Source: Candidatus Gastranaerophilales bacterium (GTDB lineage: Bacteria; Cyanobacteriota; Vampirovibrionia; Gastranaerophilales; Gastranaerophilaceae). From it: a DNA stretch of 64,000 nucleotides. Position numbers and translations under genes: made by a program. Below, one piece after another: positions 43,826-51,022 of the stretch. The stretch's first letter is position 1, and each line of letters begins with the position of its first letter. Below the pieces are notes generated by a model, which saw nothing but the letters and a program-made list of their open reading frames with translations, ran no database searches and was not told the origin of the DNA. Location of the stretch: NCBI GenBank assembly GCA_944326555.1, contig CALVEK010000002.1, positions 1 to 64,000 of the forward strand, given 5' to 3'.

Positions 43826-44599
43826 ATGCTAGATACACTAAAATCAAGAATATATCAGGGAAAACAATTTATAAAAGATATACAAAATGCTCCAATGAGA
43901 GACCAATTTAGAGGTTTTCCTATATTAAAAAATGCAAATAATGTTGATTTGCAAAAATGTGTAGATGTTTGCCCAACAGGTGCAATAAAATTGAACCCTC
44001 TGTCTATAGATATGGGCAAATGTACATTCTGTAGTGCTTGTAAGAATGCTTGCAAAAATTTTTGTAACTCAGACGCAATTGATTTTTCTAATTATTACAA
44101 ATTATCATCAACAAAACGTGAAAATTTGATAATAACAGAAAACATGACACCTGAAGATTACGAAAAAGTCGCAATCGAAACAAGAAAAGAAATTACATCG
44201 GTATTTTCAAAATCACTAAAACTAAGACAAGTATCAGCAGCCGGCTGCAACGGTTGCGAAATGGAATTAAATGCTTGCTCTAACGTAAACTTTGATATGG
44301 GTCGTTTTGGTATTGATTTTGTAGCATCACCAAGACACGCTGACGGAATTGTTATAACAGGTCCAATATCAAAGAACATGGCTTATGCTCTGGAAGACTG
44401 CTACAAATCCGTTCCTGACCCCAAAATAGTCATACTTTGCGGAGCTTGTGCAATTTCAGGTGGTGTTTACCAAGAAGCATCAGAAATAAACAGAGAATTC
44501 CTCGATAAATACAACATTGATTTATATATACCGGGATGTCCTGTTCATCCTCTAACATTTATCAACGGAGTATTGAGCTTTATCAGAGATAAAAAATAA
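43826..44599 (+). CDS. hyfI: HyfI-like small subunit fused to a ferredoxin domain
   Basis: A protein of 257 residues. The N-terminal ferredoxin part (about 44-85) has CVDVCP, with two cysteines, then a full CTFCSACKNAC motif. One [4Fe-4S] cluster can be built but probably not two. The C-terminal NuoB-like part keeps all ligands of the proximal cluster: CNGCE, CGACAISGG and PGCP. The start at 43826 (AAAAGGAAAT upstream) is preferred over the longer frame overlapping hyfG. Together with HyfG it makes a peripheral electron arm. Terminator follows. Confidence 0.88.
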   Translation: MLDTLKSRIYQGKQFIKDIQNAPMRDQFRGFPILKNANNVDLQKCVDVCPTGAIKLNPLSIDMGKCTFCSACKNACKNFCNSDAIDFSNYYKLSSTKRENLIITENMTPEDYEKVAIETRKEITSVFSKSLKLRQVSAAGCNGCEMELNACSNVNFDMGRFGIDFVASPRHADGIVITGPISKNMAYALEDCYKSVPDPKIVILCGACAISGGVYQEASEINREFLDKYNIDLYIPGCPVHPLTFINGVLSFIRDKK

Positions 44600-44621
44600 A
44601 AAAGAATAATTGTTTTAAACC

Positions 44622-44656
44622 AAAAAATCGTGTTATTAAATAACACGATTTTTTTA
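44622..44656 (+). terminator. Terminator after hyf-like operon
   Basis: Stem AAAAATCGTGTTA/TAACACGATTTTT with a 5-nt loop; A- and T-runs allow bidirectional use. Confidence 0.85.
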
Positions 44657-44687
44657 TAATTCTATGCTCATATTTTTAGGTCAATAG

Positions 44688-45038
44688 CTACTCACAAACA
44701 TGCTCGAGTGCTTTTTCCAAAATACTTTTTACATGGTAATCATCCAAAGCGTAATAAACATTTTTCCCCCTTTTGTGAGAGCGCACCAGTTTTGCAGTCC
44801 TCAAAACTTTTAACTGATGAGAAACCGCCGACTTTGTCATATTCAACAACACAGCCAAATCTCCAACGCACATTTCACTCTCTTCTAACGCCCACAAAAG
44901 CTGGATACGGGTGCCATCGCCCATCACTTTAAAAAAGTCCGAAAGTTCGTACAACAAACTCATCTCAGGCATTTTGGGTCTCACCTGATTAACAAGTTCT
45001 AAATTAATAGCTTCGCAATCTGATTTTTTTATATCCAT
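44688..45038 (-). CDS. ArsR/SmtB-family metal-sensing repressor
   Basis: A protein of 116 residues with a winged helix, TKSAVSHQLKVLRTAKLVRSHKRG being the recognition part. The C-terminal DDYHVKSILEKALEHVCE has the spacing D-x-H-x10-H-x2-E of the SmtB/CzrA alpha-5 zinc site. The alpha-3 segment MCVGDLA keeps one Cys only, so a CadC-type cadmium site is incomplete. Zinc or cobalt sensing is therefore likeliest. It diverges from the P1B ATPase gene, with operators between. Confidence 0.9.
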   Translation of the reverse strand: MDIKKSDCEAINLELVNQVRPKMPEMSLLYELSDFFKVMGDGTRIQLLWALEESEMCVGDLAVLLNMTKSAVSHQLKVLRTAKLVRSHKRGKNVYYALDDYHVKSILEKALEHVCE

Positions 45039-45044
45039 AAATTA

Positions 45045-45077
45045 ATTATACCATAATTGAATAGTTGCTCAACTATG
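45045..45077 (-). promoter_or_regulatory. Promoter of arsR-type gene with operator 1
   Basis: On the minus strand TTGAGC is followed after 16 bp by TATAAT near 45045-45050. Operator 1, TTGAATAGTTGCTCAA (45057-45072), covers the spacer and part of the -35, which predicts autorepression. Confidence 0.65.
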
Positions 45078-45108
45078 TAACAAAATAATAAGAAATCATT
45101 TATCTCAC

Positions 45109-45164
45109 TTGACAGTTGAACAGTTGCTCAATTATACTAATAATATAATTGAATAATTATTCAA
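45109..45164 (+). promoter_or_regulatory. Promoter of P1B ATPase with operators 2 and 3
   Basis: TTGACA (45109-45114), 18 bp, TATACT (45133-45138). Operator 2, TTGAACAGTTGCTCAA (45116-45131), fills the spacer. Operator 3, the perfect palindrome TTGAATAATTATTCAA (45149-45164), lies just after the predicted start. Both match operator 1. Blocked in metal-free cells, open when the sensor binds metal (established for the family). Confidence 0.8.
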
Positions 45165-45177
45165 CTGTGAGGTAATT

Positions 45178-47100
45178 ATGTGTCATAATCATGAACATTC
45201 AGCTTGCTGTGAAGAACATTCACACAACCATTCAACAGATAAAAAGACAATATTTAGAATTATTATTTCAATCTTACTGTTATCATCAGCATTATTTTTT
45301 AATCCTGCAAGCGCAATAAAAACATCAATTATAATTTTTGCATATCTGCTTGCCGGAGGAGATATATTACTAAAAGCAATCAAAAATATCTTAAGCAAAG
45401 ATATTTTTGATGAAAATTTTTTGATGAGCATAGCTACCATAGGTGCTGTTATTCTTGGAGAGTATCCCGAAGCAGCAATGGTAATGATTCTATATCAGAC
45501 GGGAGAATTTTTACAAAGCCAAGCTGTAAAAAAATCAAAAAAATCGATATCCGAATTAATGAATATAAGACCGGATTACGCAAATATAGAAAATAGTGAT
45601 GGAACAACAAAAAAAGTTGCACCTCAAGAAGTAAAAATTAATGATATAGTTCTTGTCAAAGCAGGAGAAAAAATACCATTGGACGGTATTATCACAGATG
45701 GCTACGCAATAATAGATACAAGAGCGCTAACAGGAGAATCTGTTCCAACAAAGGTTAAAGAAGGAGATTCAGTTATTAGCGGATGCATAAACACAAACGG
45801 ACTGATAAAAATCAAAGTAACAAAATCTTTTAAAGAATCAACTGTATCTAAAATATTAAAATTAGTAGAAGAAGCAGGCGAAAGAAAAACAAAAACAGAA
45901 AACTTTATAACAAAATTTGCAAAATACTACACTCCTATAGTAGTTTTGCTAGCTTTATTACTGACAATCATTCCACCAATCTTTACTGGCATAACATTAC
46001 AAAACTTTCAAATATGGGGATATAGAGCATTAATTTTCCTTGTTATCTCCTGTCCTTGTGCATTAGTTATATCTATTCCTCTCAGCTTTTTTGCAGGCAT
46101 TGGAGCCGCATCTAAAAACGGTATTTTAATAAAAGGCAGCAGTTTTATAGAAAGACTTGCGCACACTAATACTATAATTTTTGATAAAACAGGTACACTA
46201 ACAAAAGGCGTATTTGAAGTAGTAAAGGTCGTACCTTTTAACGGAATTGAAAAACAAAATTTGATAGAACTAGCCGCAAAAGCAGAACATTACTCAAATC
46301 ACCCTATCGCTTTATCTCTAAAACAAGCATACAAAAATAATGAAACAGAAACAGAATCCATATTCCAAATAGCAAATATGGAAGAAATTGCAGGCAAAGG
46401 TATCAAAGCTCAAATTGATAACAAGATAATTCTTGTCGGCAACAATGAATTAATGACAGAATATGCTATTTCATACAAACAATCTCAAGAAGCAGGCACT
46501 ATAGTACATGTTGCAAGAATAACAGACGATGAAAAATTGTACTTGGGCTACATTGTCATTTCAGACAAACTTAAAGAAGATACAATCCCTGCAATAAATT
46601 CAATAAAAAAACAAGTAAAAGAATTGATAATGCTAACAGGCGACTCTACAAGTACAGCAGAGAATATATCTAAAAAAACAGGAATAACAAAATTCTACGC
46701 AGAACTCTTACCGTCAGACAAAGTAACAAAGGTTGAAGAGATAATGGCAAAAAGCACTAACAAAGATTCTGTAATTTTTGTTGGTGATGGAATTAACGAT
46801 GCACCTGTTTTAACAAGAGCAGATATTGGCATAGCAATGGGAGCCCTTGGATCTGACGCAGCAATTGAAGCATCTGATGTCGTTATAATGGATGACAAAT
46901 TATCAAAAATATCTACACTATTAAAGATATCTAAAAAAACAATGAAAATAGCTAAAGAAAATATTGTTTTTGCAATAGGCGTTAAGATTATATTCTTAGT
47001 CCTTGGTGCTATAGGCGTTATGACAATGTGGGGTGCTGTTTTTGCAGATGTTGGCGTTACATTGGTCGCTGTTTTAAATGCATTAAGAATTCTAAAATAA
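45178..47100 (+). CDS. P1B-type heavy-metal exporting ATPase (CadA/ZntA-like)
   Basis: A protein of 640 residues. The metal-transport motif is SCPCALVISIP, phosphorylation DKTGTLTKG, ATP-binding HPIA and the hinge GDGINDAP. The CPC motif and C-terminal membrane pair point to Zn2+, Cd2+ or Pb2+ efflux. The N-terminus has no HMA domain with CxxC; instead, its first 21 residues carry five His and three Cys as a metal-binding tail. GAGG precedes the ATG. Regulated by the divergent ArsR-type repressor. Confidence 0.93.
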   Translation: MCHNHEHSACCEEHSHNHSTDKKTIFRIIISILLLSSALFFNPASAIKTSIIIFAYLLAGGDILLKAIKNILSKDIFDENFLMSIATIGAVILGEYPEAAMVMILYQTGEFLQSQAVKKSKKSISELMNIRPDYANIENSDGTTKKVAPQEVKINDIVLVKAGEKIPLDGIITDGYAIIDTRALTGESVPTKVKEGDSVISGCINTNGLIKIKVTKSFKESTVSKILKLVEEAGERKTKTENFITKFAKYYTPIVVLLALLLTIIPPIFTGITLQNFQIWGYRALIFLVISCPCALVISIPLSFFAGIGAASKNGILIKGSSFIERLAHTNTIIFDKTGTLTKGVFEVVKVVPFNGIEKQNLIELAAKAEHYSNHPIALSLKQAYKNNETETESIFQIANMEEIAGKGIKAQIDNKIILVGNNELMTEYAISYKQSQEAGTIVHVARITDDEKLYLGYIVISDKLKEDTIPAINSIKKQVKELIMLTGDSTSTAENISKKTGITKFYAELLPSDKVTKVEEIMAKSTNKDSVIFVGDGINDAPVLTRADIGIAMGALGSDAAIEASDVVIMDDKLSKISTLLKISKKTMKIAKENIVFAIGVKIIFLVLGAIGVMTMWGAVFADVGVTLVAVLNALRILK

Positions 47101-47113
47101 CAACTTATCATTA

Positions 47114-47142
47114 TTGACTTAGGCGTTTTACATTGATAATAT
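47114..47142 (+). promoter_or_regulatory. Promoter giving a probably leaderless mRNA
   Basis: TTGACT (47114-47119), 17 bp, TAATAT (47137-47142). The start falls at or next to the ATG at 47149, and no Shine-Dalgarno is present. Confidence 0.55.
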
Positions 47143-47148
47143 TTTCCT

Positions 47149-47814
47149 ATGAATTTAAAAAAGTTATTGATAAATATACTGTTAGTTTCTTACATTGCAG
47201 GTAATTGCACCTTTGCAACAGAATCTGTAATGAAAGGTGTTGATGGTTCTGTTAGACCTGTAAAAATAAAGACAGACAGTGATACAAAAAAAGAAAAAAC
47301 ATATAAGCATAAAACCGTATTAAAGCACTTTTCTCCATACGTACTTAGTGTTACAAATAACAATTCAAAGCCAATAATTTTATCTTCTGCCAGTGAGCTG
47401 CATTTTCTACTTGATAATGGAGAAGATATTACATCTCTAAGCAGAAGAGATATCTATAGAAAGACAAGAAAAAGAGATATAGGAAGATACTACGGGATTG
47501 CGATACCTGGGTGTATTATTGGCGGAGCAATTACGGGCATAACTTTATTCATAGGAGCACCAATAGGTGCAGCTGTTGCAGTCGGCATGTATGTACCCAC
47601 AGACAAAGCCGTAAGAAATAATGTAAAAATAGCTCAAGACTTAAACGTCCATAAAGACCTTCCCATAAGATTTGAGCCCAAAAATACTTATGAAATAAGA
47701 ATATTGGCCCCAAACGATTTAAATATAAAAGCTGTTAAAATAACAAATGCTTCATTCGATATGAAAAAAATGTATAATATGACATTTCCTGTTGTTTCTG
47801 AGGAAAAATTATGA
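47149..47814 (+). CDS. Secreted hypothetical protein
   Basis: A protein of 221 residues with a signal peptide (about 1-23, ending NCTFAT). A lysine-rich spacer follows, then a beta-rich domain, a hydrophobic GGAITGITLFIGAPIGAAVA stretch at about 125-145 and a C-terminal domain (about 165-215). It may insert into or lie against a membrane. It overlaps the lipoprotein gene by 4 bp (ATGA), so the pair is an operon. Not recognised. Confidence 0.6.
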   Translation: MNLKKLLINILLVSYIAGNCTFATESVMKGVDGSVRPVKIKTDSDTKKEKTYKHKTVLKHFSPYVLSVTNNNSKPIILSSASELHFLLDNGEDITSLSRRDIYRKTRKRDIGRYYGIAIPGCIIGGAITGITLFIGAPIGAAVAVGMYVPTDKAVRNNVKIAQDLNVHKDLPIRFEPKNTYEIRILAPNDLNIKAVKITNASFDMKKMYNMTFPVVSEEKL

Positions 47815-48266
47815 AAAATATAAAAAATATTATTTTTGTATCACTATTAACACTAATTTGCAGCGGGTGTAATCAATATTTTATCTCAACAACACCCGAA
47901 AACACTTATTATGGTGCATATAACAGAAGAGATTTTACACACGCTGATGTAAAACTATTCAAAAAAAACTCCGAACTTGTTTGTGATGGTTCTATATACC
48001 TTAACGCACCATCGAGAAGTATTACTTTCAAAAATGACCGTGTTGATGCAAAAATGAAATTAGGTTGTAATGACGGAAAAATTCTCGACATAGTATGGCA
48101 GTTAAGAAAAGGTTCTTTCAAAGACGGCTTTGGAGAAGGTGTTGATCAATTTAACAACATTTATAAATTTAAAACTGTACCAAAATCCACTTACAAAGAT
48201 ATTACAGGCGATAATAGAAAAATAACATTTCCAAATGACCACAACAAATCTTATTTGAAATACTAA
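47811..48266 (+). CDS. Hypothetical lipoprotein
   Basis: A protein of 151 residues. The signal ends in the lipobox LICSGC (Cys about 20). The mature part looks all-beta, with GDNRKITFPNDHNKS near the end. It is translationally coupled to the secreted protein upstream. The gene ends 9 bp before the APE cluster's acyltransferase on the other strand. Function unknown. Confidence 0.65.
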   Translation: MKNIKNIIFVSLLTLICSGCNQYFISTTPENTYYGAYNRRDFTHADVKLFKKNSELVCDGSIYLNAPSRSITFKNDRVDAKMKLGCNDGKILDIVWQLRKGSFKDGFGEGVDQFNNIYKFKTVPKSTYKDITGDNRKITFPNDHNKSYLKY

Positions 48267-48274
48267 AAATGTAT

Positions 48275-49210
48275 TTAATCTTCAAAAAGGTCATAAAAAT
48301 GGTAAAACTGTAGTGGGGCAATATTTACCATTTTTTCGAGAAAACTCACATACTCGTCTTGCATTTTTTTTAGGTTCTGTTTTTTATTAAACTGAGTGTT
48401 TAGCTCAAATTTTTCAAGATAAATTTTATACCTATCGTGTTTTTCTTTCACAGCACAAATAAAAAATACTATTTGCTCCGTTAATTGTGCAAGTTTAAAA
48501 GTTCCGGTCGGAAACTGTACAACTTGATTTAAAAAATTTGCGCTAAATACTATATTTGAAGACCCTGCAGATAATCTATCTCCTGCCATAAAGGCAATCT
48601 CACCATTTTCCAACCGTTCTTGAATTTCTATTGCTGTTCCTGCATTAATTTGTTCCACAGGAAAAGTTGAAAGATTCTGTGTAGCATCAATTTTTTTTAA
48701 AAAGCCGTTAAAGACCTTACAATGGTCCTCACTTAGAAAAACATTAACTCTCGGATTAAGAGGCCATATACCGTTTTTGGGGTTAGCAATGAAGGTTCTT
48801 AAAACATCTATATTTCCAATATGAGAACACAAAAAGAACATTCCTTTTTGCTCTTTAAACAACTGAATAAACAGTTCCTTCTCTTCTGTATTTGCAAAAT
48901 CTATTTTTTCAATATCATATTTTTTTGCAAACGTCTCCATCTTGTCAACAAGAGAAAGTGCATAGTTCAAAACATTCTTGTACTGATTTAGCATTGTGGG
49001 TTTTGCATTTTTATTTTTTGTGAATTTATATATGACACTCAAATTTTTCTTTGAATATCTTCTCACATTCGGCGCAAATGCAAATGTAAAAAATGAAACA
49101 AAAACAGCTATAAGCTGCAAAGCTCTTTTCCCAAGAATTTTGTACACAAACCAAGAAACAATTAAACGTCTTTCCCCCGCAGCTTGTTCTTTAAGCTGAT
49201 ACCATCTCAT
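48275..49210 (-). CDS. LpxL-like acyltransferase of the polyene cluster
   Basis: A protein of 311 residues of the lipid A acyltransferase (LABLAT) family. The HX4D motif is HIGNID. N-terminal hydrophobic anchor at about 30-48. In APE clusters such an acyltransferase (compare ApeJ) links the aryl-polyene acyl chain to a lipid or sugar; here the glycosyltransferase half usually fused to it is missing. It overlaps the methyltransferase gene by 20 bp, so they are co-translated. Confidence 0.75.
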   Translation of the reverse strand: MRWYQLKEQAAGERRLIVSWFVYKILGKRALQLIAVFVSFFTFAFAPNVRRYSKKNLSVIYKFTKNKNAKPTMLNQYKNVLNYALSLVDKMETFAKKYDIEKIDFANTEEKELFIQLFKEQKGMFFLCSHIGNIDVLRTFIANPKNGIWPLNPRVNVFLSEDHCKVFNGFLKKIDATQNLSTFPVEQINAGTAIEIQERLENGEIAFMAGDRLSAGSSNIVFSANFLNQVVQFPTGTFKLAQLTEQIVFFICAVKEKHDRYKIYLEKFELNTQFNKKQNLKKMQDEYVSFLEKMVNIAPLQFYHFYDLFED

Positions 49211-50291
49211 CTTTTACACACTCCAACAAAGTGTAATCATACTTGCCAATATTATAGTATGTTTTTTGTACTTTAAGACCTGAATCTTTAACAAGTTCTT
49301 TCATGTCAGTTTCTTTGTACATTTTACTGCAGCCGTTTGCCATACAAGTAAAGTAAAGAGAAATGTGAGTTAGAGAATATGCTGCACCGGAATACTCTTG
49401 GTTATCAATAAACGGCTCCAAAATATAAATTTTTGTTTTATCAGAAGAAGCCTTTGCCACTTTCTTTAAAATAAATTTTATTTGTTCCTTTGAAAAACAA
49501 TCCAAAAACTGACTCATAAAAAACGCATCAGGAGTATTTTCAAAACTTAAATTAGCCGAAGAAAGAATATCGCTTGACAAAAAGCTACATCTTGAATCGG
49601 CAAATAAGTTTTTAATTTTTTCAATATTTTCAGGCAAATCAACCATAATCAAGTTACAATTTTTGTCATATTCAAGACAAGCATGTTCAAACTTTCCGGT
49701 ATTGCCACCAATATCACAAATATATTTTGGATTATTTTCAAAAATAATTTTTAAAACCTCACCAAAACAATCATCAGAATAATGATGATCAAACTCATAC
49801 CAGCTTTTTTGCATAACAGGATTGAGCTTTGTCAAAATATGATAAATTGTCGGCGTTTCAAAAAAGTATTTTTGAAGCCCAACAGGTCTACTCTCTTTAA
49901 AAGACTCAATCAACTCACTTGCGCCAAGATAGCAAATATCTCGCATAAAATTAAAGTTCATCTTCGTCATTTCATCAAACAAAAATGCCTCTGCAAGTTT
50001 TGTATTATAAAAAATATTATTTTCATCTTCACTTACAAGACCAATACAAATTGCAGCTTCAAAAAGGGCATCAAAGGTATACTCAGAAATATTGCACGCA
50101 TCAATAATTTGCTTCTTGGTTTTCGGAGATTCATTCAACGAAGAAAAAACACCAAACTCGAGCATTGCGGCAACGACCTGAAAAGTAAATGGAGCAAACG
50201 CAATCTTTTGTGCTTCAGTAAGAGAATCTACAGTTTTGGAACTGCCTCTTTGTCTCCTTTTATATTTAAATTTTGTTGATTTTTCTTCCAT
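49191..50291 (-). CDS. SAM-dependent O-methyltransferase of the polyene cluster
   Basis: A protein of 366 residues of the Methyltransf_2 type: an N-terminal winged-helix dimerisation domain (about 20-110), then the SAM fold with CDIGGNTGKFEHACL (motif I) and IMVDLPE. In aryl polyenes it could methylate the 4-hydroxyl of the aryl head or the ring (compare ApeB). It starts 20 bp from the divergent PPTase gene. A TATAAT lies 12 bp before the ATG and no ribosome site is visible. Confidence 0.8.
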   Translation of the reverse strand: MEEKSTKFKYKRRQRGSSKTVDSLTEAQKIAFAPFTFQVVAAMLEFGVFSSLNESPKTKKQIIDACNISEYTFDALFEAAICIGLVSEDENNIFYNTKLAEAFLFDEMTKMNFNFMRDICYLGASELIESFKESRPVGLQKYFFETPTIYHILTKLNPVMQKSWYEFDHHYSDDCFGEVLKIIFENNPKYICDIGGNTGKFEHACLEYDKNCNLIMVDLPENIEKIKNLFADSRCSFLSSDILSSANLSFENTPDAFFMSQFLDCFSKEQIKFILKKVAKASSDKTKIYILEPFIDNQEYSGAAYSLTHISLYFTCMANGCSKMYKETDMKELVKDSGLKVQKTYYNIGKYDYTLLECVKDEMVSA

Positions 50292-50311
50292 AGTGCAATT
50301 AAAATTATATC

Positions 50312-51022
50312 ATGGATAATATAAAAATATTTTTTATAGATAAAAGAAAATGGATAAACAATGTTAATCCTGATTCATTAAAATATTTTCTTGAAAACAG
50401 AACATTTAAGTCCCAAAAAAGACTCGAAGAATTTTGTCTTGGGCGATTTTTACTAAAATATGTACTAAAAAATTACTACAATATAAACACGCCCCAAATA
50501 ACAATTGAAAACAATAAACCCAAATTAGAATCAAACAAAATATTTTTTAGCATATCTCACTCAAAAGACATAGTTCTTGTCGCTCTTTTTAACAAAAACA
50601 TAGGTGTAGATGTTGAGCAACTCAAAGACAGAGACTATGCAAGACTATTTGAATACTACAAAATAAAGCCCAAAAAGATTAACAAAATATCTTTCTACAA
50701 ATTTTGGACAGAATATGAAGCAAAAATAAAACTACAAGATAATGCCAAAAGCATTTGCACTATGAAATTTTTAAATGACTATATGTTATCACTTGCAATC
50801 TCTGACTCCTCCTGCGGAGATATCAGCAAAATGCTCAATATATACGAGCTTATAAGCCCTAATGACAATATCAACCCCAAAGAACTTATCAATTTAAAAC
50901 TTGTCATAGAAAGCAAGAAAAATGAAAACACTGTTGTAGCACAAGAAATTAGCACAGCCCAGTTTGATTTTATCCTTAATGAAGAAGATTCTTTAACAAA
51001 ATTAAATCTGAATATAGAATAA
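50312..51022 (+). CDS. 4'-phosphopantetheinyl transferase (Sfp type)
   Basis: Loads the 4'-phosphopantetheine arm onto carrier proteins. Motifs: FFSISHSKD, GVDVEQ and the catalytic FWTEYEAKIKL (about 130-142). The core ends about residue 165 (DYMLSLAIS). The last 70 or so residues lie antisense to the 3' end of the exporter gene (overlap 50779-51022) and look unlike a domain, so a lost stop codon is probable. It presumably serves the two ACPs of this cluster. Only plus-strand gene of the left arm. Confidence 0.88.
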   Translation: MDNIKIFFIDKRKWINNVNPDSLKYFLENRTFKSQKRLEEFCLGRFLLKYVLKNYYNINTPQITIENNKPKLESNKIFFSISHSKDIVLVALFNKNIGVDVEQLKDRDYARLFEYYKIKPKKINKISFYKFWTEYEAKIKLQDNAKSICTMKFLNDYMLSLAISDSSCGDISKMLNIYELISPNDNINPKELINLKLVIESKKNENTVVAQEISTAQFDFILNEEDSLTKLNLNIE

